Assembly (NCBI GenBank): GCA_020442235.1
Contig: JAGRKQ010000006.1
Span: 7,477 to 19,198 of the forward strand
DNA length: 11,722 nucleotides
DNA from: Hyphomicrobiaceae bacterium
Lineage (GTDB): Bacteria; Pseudomonadota; Alphaproteobacteria; Rhizobiales; MH13
Direction: 5' to 3'
Below, piece by piece: positions 6,286 through 11,722 of the stretch. Within the stretch, counting starts at the first letter, position 1. Each line of letters opens with the position of its first letter. The notes beneath the pieces are model-generated. The model saw only the letters and a list, made by a program, of their open reading frames with translations, made no database searches and had not been told where the DNA came from. The position numbers were made by a program, and so were the translations under genes.

Positions 6286-7395
6286 TTACTGCAGCTGGCC
6301 GTAAGAACCGGCATGCCAGTTGTAGAACACATAGTCGCGTTCCGGCGTGCGGACCGGGTCGCCATTCTCGTCGAAGGAGAATTCGCCGAGAACGGTCGGG
6401 AAGGTCCCGCCGGAAATCGCCGCGGCCACGGCTTCATAGTCGGTGGAACCGGCAGCCTCGACAGCCTGCGCCCAGACCTGGATCGCGGCGTAGGTGTAGA
6501 GGACATAGCCTTCCGGATCGACGCCATCGGCGGTGAAGCGCGCGACGAGGTCGGCCGCGGCCGGGTTGGCGCGCGGATCCGGCGAGAAGGTCATCAGCGT
6601 GCCTTCGCCGGCATCGCCGGTGATCGCCCAGTACTCGTTGGTGACGAGCGCGTCACCCGAGATGAGGACCGTGTCCATGCCCTGCTCGCGCATCTGACGC
6701 ACGATCAGGCCTGCCTCGGTGTGGTAGCCGCCGAGATAGACGATGTCGATGTTCTCCGCCTTCATGCGCGACACGATGGCGTTGTAGTCCTGCTCGCCGG
6801 CGGTGATCGCCTCGAACATGACTTCGGTCTTGCCGGCAGCGTTGTAGGCCGCCTGGGTTTCCACGGCGAGACCCTGGCCATAGGCCGTCTTGTCGTGAAG
6901 GATCGCAACGCGCGCATCCGGGTAGGTTTCGGCGATGTAGGTGCCGGCAACCGCGCCCTGCTGGTCGTCACGGCCGCAGACGCGGAAGACGCCGGGTCCC
7001 GGACGCTCGTCGGTCAGCGCCGGATTGGTCGAAGCCGGCGAAATCTGGACGATGCCTTCTTCCGAATAGACCGCGGACGCCGGGATCGACGAACCGGAGC
7101 AGAAATGCCCGGCGACGAACACCACGCCCTGTGCGGCGAACTGGTTGGCAACCGAAACGGCCTGGCGCGGGTCGCAGGCGTCGTCGCCGACTTCCAGCGT
7201 CAGCTGCTCGCCGAGGACACCGCCGGCGGCATTGATGTCGCGAACGGCGGCTTCCGCACCGGCGCGCATCTGCTCGCCGAAGGACGCGTACTGGCCGGTC
7301 ATCGGGCCGGCCGTTGCGATGGCGATCTCGGCCTGCGCGGCACCGCTCATGCCAAGGCCAAACGCCATCACGCTGGCCATCAGAACCTTCTTCAT
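6286..7395 (-). CDS. livJ: Branched-chain amino acid ABC transporter substrate-binding protein
   Basis: Seen: 369 residues from the ATG at 7395, with GGGGAG (7402-7407) 6 bases upstream. Signal peptide MKKVLMASVMAFGLGMSGAAQA with cleavage likely after residue 22. Strong LivJ features: GPMTGQYASFGEQMRAGAE (30-48), DDACDPRQAVSVANQ (71-85) with Cys74 and GHFCSGSS (96-103) with Cys99 as the disulfide pair, SPASTNPALT (119-128), Tyr172 in AYGQGLA, and ITAGEQDYNAI (197-207) with LGGYHTEAG (221-229). Known: LivJ/LivK proteins capture Leu, Ile, Val or related ligands in the periplasm and deliver them to LivHMGF. The main ligand contacts of E. coli LivJ (Thr102, Tyr150, Tyr202) are conserved here. It is the last gene of the liv operon, 180 bases from the preceding gene and closed by a strong terminator. 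The large leader suggests extra regulation. Exact ligand range cannot be read from the sequence. Confidence 0.93.
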   Translation of the reverse strand: MKKVLMASVMAFGLGMSGAAQAEIAIATAGPMTGQYASFGEQMRAGAEAAVRDINAAGGVLGEQLTLEVGDDACDPRQAVSVANQFAAQGVVFVAGHFCSGSSIPASAVYSEEGIVQISPASTNPALTDERPGPGVFRVCGRDDQQGAVAGTYIAETYPDARVAILHDKTAYGQGLAVETQAAYNAAGKTEVMFEAITAGEQDYNAIVSRMKAENIDIVYLGGYHTEAGLIVRQMREQGMDTVLISGDALVTNEYWAITGDAGEGTLMTFSPDPRANPAAADLVARFTADGVDPEGYVLYTYAAIQVWAQAVEAAGSTDYEAVAAAISGGTFPTVLGEFSFDENGDPVRTPERDYVFYNWHAGSYGQLQ

Positions 7396-7436
7396 GCTGA
7401 ACTCCCCTGCATTCTCTCGTGGGTAGGCTGACCCGC

Positions 7437-7451
7437 TTGCCGATCCGGCAA
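7437..7451. repeat. Inverted repeat in the livJ leader
   Basis: TTGCCG (7437-7442) and CGGCAA (7446-7451) form a perfect 6-3-6 repeat, about 30 bases upstream of the livJ ribosome binding site. A second pairing, CTTGC with GCAAG at 7436-7440 and 7455-7459, encloses the same bases, so alternative folds are possible on the minus-strand RNA. It may be an operator or a leader element. Confidence 0.4.
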
Positions 7452-7517
7452 ATCGCAAGGTCACCGGGGATGATTGTGCACGGATTGAAGGCAAGAGTAA
7501 GGGGGTCTACGCATATT

Positions 7518-7533
7518 TTCCCGCATTCCCGCA
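7518..7533. repeat. Tandem 8-bp repeat between the DUF6867 gene and livJ
   Basis: TTCCCGCA occurs twice head to tail (TGCGGGAA twice on the minus strand), next to an AT-rich stretch (7512-7519). It lies in the 180-base gap 7396-7575, the longest non-coding stretch here. No convincing -35/-10 pair for livJ was found in that gap. Confidence 0.35.
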
Positions 7534-7575
7534 CGGCTTGACGGGGAATATCCGGACCCACTGAGATGATCAGGC

Positions 7576-7887
7576 TCAGCCGTTCCGGCTCAGGAAACGA
7601 TACTGGGTCGCCATCTGCTGCGACCGGCGCAGCTTGAAGCCCAGCGTCGTGAAGACCAGAAGCACCGCAAGGTCGACCAGCAGCGAAACCGGCGAGAGCA
7701 GTTCGTCACCGGCCAGCGCAAAATGGAAGAACCGCGTCGCCAGCGCCAGAAGCACCATATAGAAGGCCGCCTGCGCGAAGGGGCGCCATGTTCCTGCAAC
7801 CGCCCGCCCCGTCGCATAGGCGGCGAGCGCCGACAGGACGGCAATGATCAGCGATCCGGCGGAAAAGAGATGTGCCACGGCGTCCAT
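7576..7887 (-). CDS. DUF6867-like small membrane protein of the liv operon
   Basis: Seen: 103 residues from the ATG at 7887, 11 bases after livF, with a modest AAGGGA ribosome binding site. Three hydrophobic segments (about 9-30, 37-58, 65-85) are followed by a basic, cytoplasmic-looking tail. Recognisable blocks are ATGRAVAGTWRPFAQAAFYM (25-44, central TWRP), TRFFHFAL (51-58) and QMATQYRFL (91-99). From memory these match the DUF6867 family, found in Hyphomicrobiales beside branched-chain amino acid transporter genes; this is recall, not a search. Function unknown. Inference: its place between livF and livJ, on the same strand and tightly spaced after livF, suggests an accessory membrane subunit or regulator of the Liv permease. 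It is not part of the E. coli system. Confidence 0.8.
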   Translation of the reverse strand: MDAVAHLFSAGSLIIAVLSALAAYATGRAVAGTWRPFAQAAFYMVLLALATRFFHFALAGDELLSPVSLLVDLAVLLVFTTLGFKLRRSQQMATQYRFLSRNG

Positions 7888-7898
7888 GCGTTTTCCCT

Positions 7899-8636
7899 TC
7901 AGTGCCGTCCGCCTTCGAGATAGGCCGCCCGGACCTCCTCGCGCGACAAAAGGTCCTTGCCCGTTCCGCTCATCGTGATCTCGCCATTGACCATGACATA
8001 GCCGCGATGGGCGAGCTTCAGGGCGTGATAGGCGTTCTGCTCGACAAGGAAGACGGTCATCCCCTCTTGCGCATTGAGATCCTTGATGACGTCGAAGATC
8101 TGCTTGACCACCAGAGGCGCAAGACCCAGCGAAGGCTCGTCGAGAAGCAGCAGCTTGGGCCGGCTCATCAGCGCGCGGGCAATCGCCAGCATCTGCTGTT
8201 CGCCGCCCGACAGCGTGCCGCCACGCTGTTCCAGACGCTCCTTGAGCCGCGGGAAGAGCGTGCAGACGCGCTCCAGATCCTTGTTGAAATGCGCCGGGTC
8301 CGTCACCACCGCGCCCATCTGGAGATTTTCCAGCACCGTCATGCGCGGAAAGATGCGCCGCCCTTCCGGCGACTGCGCGATCGACAGGCGCATGATCTCA
8401 TGCGTCGGCATGCGGGTGATGTCGCAGCCCTCGTAGCGGATCTCGCCCTCACGCGCCTGCGGATTGCCGCAGATGGTCATCATCAGTGTGGATTTGCCGG
8501 CGCCATTGGCGCCGATCAGCGTGACGATCTCGCCGGCGAACACCTCGATGTCGACGCCCTTCAGCGCCATGATGTTCCCGTAGAATGTCTTCACACCTTT
8601 GGCCGACAGAAGCGGCTCTCTTGCCGTCTCGCTCAT
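7899..8636 (-). CDS. livF: Branched-chain amino acid ABC transporter ATP-binding protein LivF
   Basis: Seen: 245 residues, typical LivF length. Walker A GANGAGKST (42-50), Q-loop in IAQSPEGRRIF (86-96), ABC signature LSGGEQQ (142-148), Walker B LLLLDEP (162-168), and LVEQNA (197-202), where LivF proteins carry an EQN switch region. The SPEGRRIFPRMTVLENL block (89-105) is highly typical of LivF rather than LivG. Known: LivF and LivG form the ATPase pair that powers the LivH-LivM channel at the inner face of the membrane. The ATG overlaps the livG stop (ATGA, 8633-8636), and GGGGAGG lies 7 bases upstream, so translation is coupled to livG. Confidence 0.96.
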   Translation of the reverse strand: MSETAREPLLSAKGVKTFYGNIMALKGVDIEVFAGEIVTLIGANGAGKSTLMMTICGNPQAREGEIRYEGCDITRMPTHEIMRLSIAQSPEGRRIFPRMTVLENLQMGAVVTDPAHFNKDLERVCTLFPRLKERLEQRGGTLSGGEQQMLAIARALMSRPKLLLLDEPSLGLAPLVVKQIFDVIKDLNAQEGMTVFLVEQNAYHALKLAHRGYVMVNGEITMSGTGKDLLSREEVRAAYLEGGRH

Positions 8637-9541
8637 CGGCCGACCTCCCCTTCCACCTGATCGACCTCTTCGTCGTCGACGCCGAGATAGGCGGCGATCA
8701 CCTTCGGATCGTTCTTCACCTCTTCCGGCGTGCCGTCGGAAATCTTGCGGCCATAGTCGAGCACGACGACATGGTCGGAGATCTGCATCACCACCGACAT
8801 GTCGTGCTCGATCAGAAGCACCGAGGTCTTGTGCTCGTCGCGGATGTCGCGAAGCAGCTGGTTGAGTTCGGCCGACTCGCGCGGGTTGAGGCCGGCGGCC
8901 GGTTCATCGAGACACAGAAGCACCGGATCGGTGCACATGGCGCGCGCGATCTCCAGCCGCCGCTGCGCGCCATAGGGCAGATCGCCCGCCGGGTCGTCGG
9001 CCCGGTCGATGAGATTGATCCGCTCCAGCCAGTGCTTGGCCTTGTCGATGGACGCTTTTTCCGAACGCCGGAAACCGGGCAGGCCGAGAAGACCGCCAAC
9101 CGTCATCAGCGAGGCACGCATCAGCGCGTTGTGCTGGGCAACCATCAGGTTTTCCAGGACCGTCATGCCGCCGAACAGGCGGATGTTCTGGAAGGTGCGC
9201 GCGACATGCGCCACGGCGCAGACCTCGTTTTCCGGCATGCGTTCCAGAAGATAGAGCGCGCCACGCTCCTGCTTCAGCCAGCGCCGGCCGGTGCGCGTCA
9301 GGCTTTCGGTCTCCTGAAGCACGTCCGGTGCGCCCGTGTGCAGAAGGATGCGCCCCTCGGTTGGCTTGTAGAAGCCGGTGATGCAGTTGAAGACCGTGGT
9401 CTTGCCGGCGCCGTTCGGGCCGATCAGCGCGGTGATGTCGCCGCGCCCAGCCGCAAAGGACAGATCGTCGATCGCCGTCAGGCCGCCGAAGCGCATGGTC
9501 AGGTGCTCGATGCGCAGCACCGGATCGTCTTGCCAGCGCAT
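8633..9541 (-). CDS. livG: Branched-chain amino acid ABC transporter ATP-binding protein LivG
   Basis: Seen: 302 residues. Walker A GPNGAGKTT (41-49), Q-loop ARTFQNIRLF (114-123), signature LPYGAQRRLEIARAM (188-202), Walker B LLCLDEPAAGLNP (208-220), and H-loop IEHDMSVVM (244-252). The signature is the LivG form, which lacks the usual SGG. It is longer than E. coli LivG (about 255), mainly through extra residues between Walker A and the Q-loop (about 65-112) and an acidic tail ending VDDEEVDQVEGEVGR. From memory, other alphaproteobacterial LivG proteins have an insert at the same place. Known role: ATP hydrolysis for uptake, paired with LivF. The start is 2 bases after the livM stop, with an AGGGGAGG ribosome binding site inside livM. 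Confidence 0.95.
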   Translation of the reverse strand: MRWQDDPVLRIEHLTMRFGGLTAIDDLSFAAGRGDITALIGPNGAGKTTVFNCITGFYKPTEGRILLHTGAPDVLQETESLTRTGRRWLKQERGALYLLERMPENEVCAVAHVARTFQNIRLFGGMTVLENLMVAQHNALMRASLMTVGGLLGLPGFRRSEKASIDKAKHWLERINLIDRADDPAGDLPYGAQRRLEIARAMCTDPVLLCLDEPAAGLNPRESAELNQLLRDIRDEHKTSVLLIEHDMSVVMQISDHVVVLDYGRKISDGTPEEVKNDPKVIAAYLGVDDEEVDQVEGEVGR

Positions 9542-9543
9542 GA

Positions 9544-10890
9544 TCAGTGCCCCTCCCCTTGCGCGACAAGATCGGCCGAGACCGCCTTTCGCTCCTTCAG
9601 GAAGACGCTGGGATGGCGCGTGGAGACGAGCCCGCGCGGTCGCCAGACCATGATCACCACCATCAGAAGACCGAAGATCAGCATGCGGTATTCTTCCGCC
9701 TGCCGGAACACTTCAAAGCCGCCGATCATCACGGTTGCGGCCAGCACCACGCCGATCTGCGAGCCGAGCCCGCCGAGAACGACGATGGCAAGGATGATCG
9801 CGGATTCGATGAAGGTGAAGCTCTCCGGGGAGATGAAGCCCTGGCGGGTGGCGAAGAACGCCCCGGCAAAGCCGCCGAACATCGCCCCGATGGAGAAGGC
9901 CGTCAGCTTGGTGTTGGTGGTGTTGATGCCGAGCGAACGGCAGGCAATCTCATCCTCGCGCAGCGCCTCCCAGGCCCGCCCGATGGGCAGGCGGCGCAGG
10001 CGCATGGTGACAAAATTGGTCAGAAGCGCCAGCGCCAGAATGACATAGTAGAGAAAGATGATGCGGTGGATGGAGGCATAGTCGAGGCCGAAGAAATCCG
10101 CGAACCCGCCCTCGCCGCGCGTAAAATCGATGCCGAAGAAGGTCGGGCGCGGGATGCGGTTGATGCCGTCCGGCCCGCCGGTGAAGTCCTTCCAGTTGAG
10201 AAGCACCACGCGGATGATCTCGCCGAAGGCCAGCGTCACGATGGCAAGATAGTCGCCCCGAAGACGCAGCACCGGGAAGCCGAGAATGACGCCCCAGAAG
10301 GCGGCGAGAATGCCCGCCAGCGGCAGGCAGATCCAGAAGCCGAGATCGAAATTGGTCGACAGCAGCGCATAGGAATAGGCGCCGACGGCATAGAAGGCGA
10401 CATAGCCGAGGTCGAGCAGCCCGGCGAGACCGACGACGATGTTGAGCCCCCAGCCCAGCATCACATAGGTGACGACGAGGATCGCAATATCGATGAGATA
10501 GCGCTCGCTGGAGGTAAAGAGCGCGCTGACGATGAAGGGCAGGAACAGGGCAAAGCCAAGAAGCGCGTAGCCGAGATAGGAGCCGATGCGTCCACCAGCC
10601 CCGCTCGGCATGGCGCCGCGCACTGATGCGCCGATCCGGTCGGCAAGGCGGGTGCCCTTTTCGCCCGACATCAGGAGGGCAAAGACGAACCGCATCGCCG
10701 CAGCGACGGCGGCAAGCGCCAGCACCGTGCCGAAGCGGGTGTTGAGAACGAGGCCCGAGGGCTCCTGAACGGTCTGAAGGCCGACCAGGGGCGTGAAGAT
10801 CGCCAGCCCGATCAGGCCGGCGGCAAGCGCGTCCTTGGCCGCATGGGCAAGGCGCGAAGGCTGTGCGGGATGAGTGCCGGTCGTGCTCAT
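9544..10890 (-). CDS. livM: Branched-chain amino acid ABC transporter permease LivM
   Basis: Seen: 448 residues from the ATG at 10890 ([10 protein letters not shown]), 4 bases after the livH stop with an AAAAGG ribosome binding site. An in-frame TTG at 10923 would overlap livH and is less likely. The N-terminal part (about 20-125), with two to three hydrophobic segments, matches the extra DUF3382-type region of long LivM proteins. The core permease follows from about 130, with many membrane segments, [19 protein letters not shown] (154-172) and a cytoplasmic coupling loop [20 protein letters not shown] (304-323). Residues PRGL (418-421) near the end are typical of LivM. Known role: one half of the membrane channel, paired with LivH and driven by LivG/LivF. 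It is co-transcribed with its neighbours. Confidence 0.94.
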   Translation of the reverse strand: MSTTGTHPAQPSRLAHAAKDALAAGLIGLAIFTPLVGLQTVQEPSGLVLNTRFGTVLALAAVAAAMRFVFALLMSGEKGTRLADRIGASVRGAMPSGAGGRIGSYLGYALLGFALFLPFIVSALFTSSERYLIDIAILVVTYVMLGWGLNIVVGLAGLLDLGYVAFYAVGAYSYALLSTNFDLGFWICLPLAGILAAFWGVILGFPVLRLRGDYLAIVTLAFGEIIRVVLLNWKDFTGGPDGINRIPRPTFFGIDFTRGEGGFADFFGLDYASIHRIIFLYYVILALALLTNFVTMRLRRLPIGRAWEALREDEIACRSLGINTTNTKLTAFSIGAMFGGFAGAFFATRQGFISPESFTFIESAIILAIVVLGGLGSQIGVVLAATVMIGGFEVFRQAEEYRMLIFGLLMVVIMVWRPRGLVSTRHPSVFLKERKAVSADLVAQGEGH

Positions 10891-10894
10891 GATG

Positions 10895-11722
<828 letters not shown>

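Noticed and set aside
6076..7431. 451-residue plus-strand reading frame opposite livJ
   Set aside because: Antisense shadow of livJ and the second binding protein; no family motifs, no ribosome binding site and composition typical of reverse-complement frames.
7396..7494. N-terminal extension of livJ to 7494
   Set aside because: It would place about 33 residues before a complete signal peptide that has its own well-spaced ribosome binding site.
7538..7543. Plus-strand TTGACG as a -35 box
   Set aside because: No -10 box at suitable spacing and only antisense sequence downstream.
7561..7579. CTGAG/CTCAG repeat as a terminator after the DUF6867 gene
   Set aside because: Only 5 bp of stem with a 9-base loop, partly inside the stop region and with no T-run.
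8585..10048. 487-residue plus-strand reading frame opposite livG and livM
   Set aside because: Antisense to two ABC transporter genes with clear motifs; itself without any recognisable domain.

Overview
The window is about 64% GC by eye, has almost no non-coding space, and every gene looks alphaproteobacterial. The best guess is the Hyphomicrobiales (Rhizobiales). Two things point there: the alphaproteobacterial style of the liv operon, with its small DUF6867-type membrane protein, and the coxE / split-XdhC / fused molybdopterin-binding-nucleotidyltransferase cluster. A genus cannot be named from the sequence alone.

Left block, plus strand, 1-3752: a molybdenum-hydroxylase maturation operon. 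It holds the 3' part of a CoxE-type VWA protein, an XdhC N-domain protein, an XdhC Rossmann-domain protein, and a 542-residue fusion of a MoaB/MoeA-like molybdopterin-binding domain with a MobA/MocA-like nucleotidyltransferase. The genes overlap or are 3-9 bases apart and are probably one transcript. Together they would finish and insert the molybdenum cofactor (probably the cytosine dinucleotide form) of a CO-dehydrogenase/xanthine-dehydrogenase-family enzyme. Its structural genes and the MoxR-type partner of CoxE must lie left of the window.

Centre, plus strand, 3742-5102: a stand-alone BLUF blue-light photoreceptor with its own sigma70-like promoter, then a CcdA-type thiol-disulfide transporter starting at TTG. 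The 3' end of ccdA overlaps by 14 bp the end of a convergent minus-strand gene.

Right block, minus strand, 5089-11722: a branched-chain amino acid (or related amide) ABC importer in transcription order livH (5' end cut off by the window edge), livM, livG, livF, a DUF6867-like small membrane protein, and livJ, followed by a strong intrinsic terminator at 6229-6256. Beyond it lies a second, divergent periplasmic binding protein (5089-6168). It keeps the fold and the Cys pair but has lost two aromatic ligand-binding residues.

I did not find a clearly new multi-gene system. The observations most worth following are the DUF6867 protein in the liv operon, the divergent binding-protein paralogue with a palindrome over its leader, the BLUF gene with its own promoter, and several inverted repeats at gene junctions. 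No tRNA, rRNA, CRISPR array, insertion sequence or integration site was seen. No gap without a gene exceeds 180 bases; that one, 7396-7575, lies ahead of livJ.
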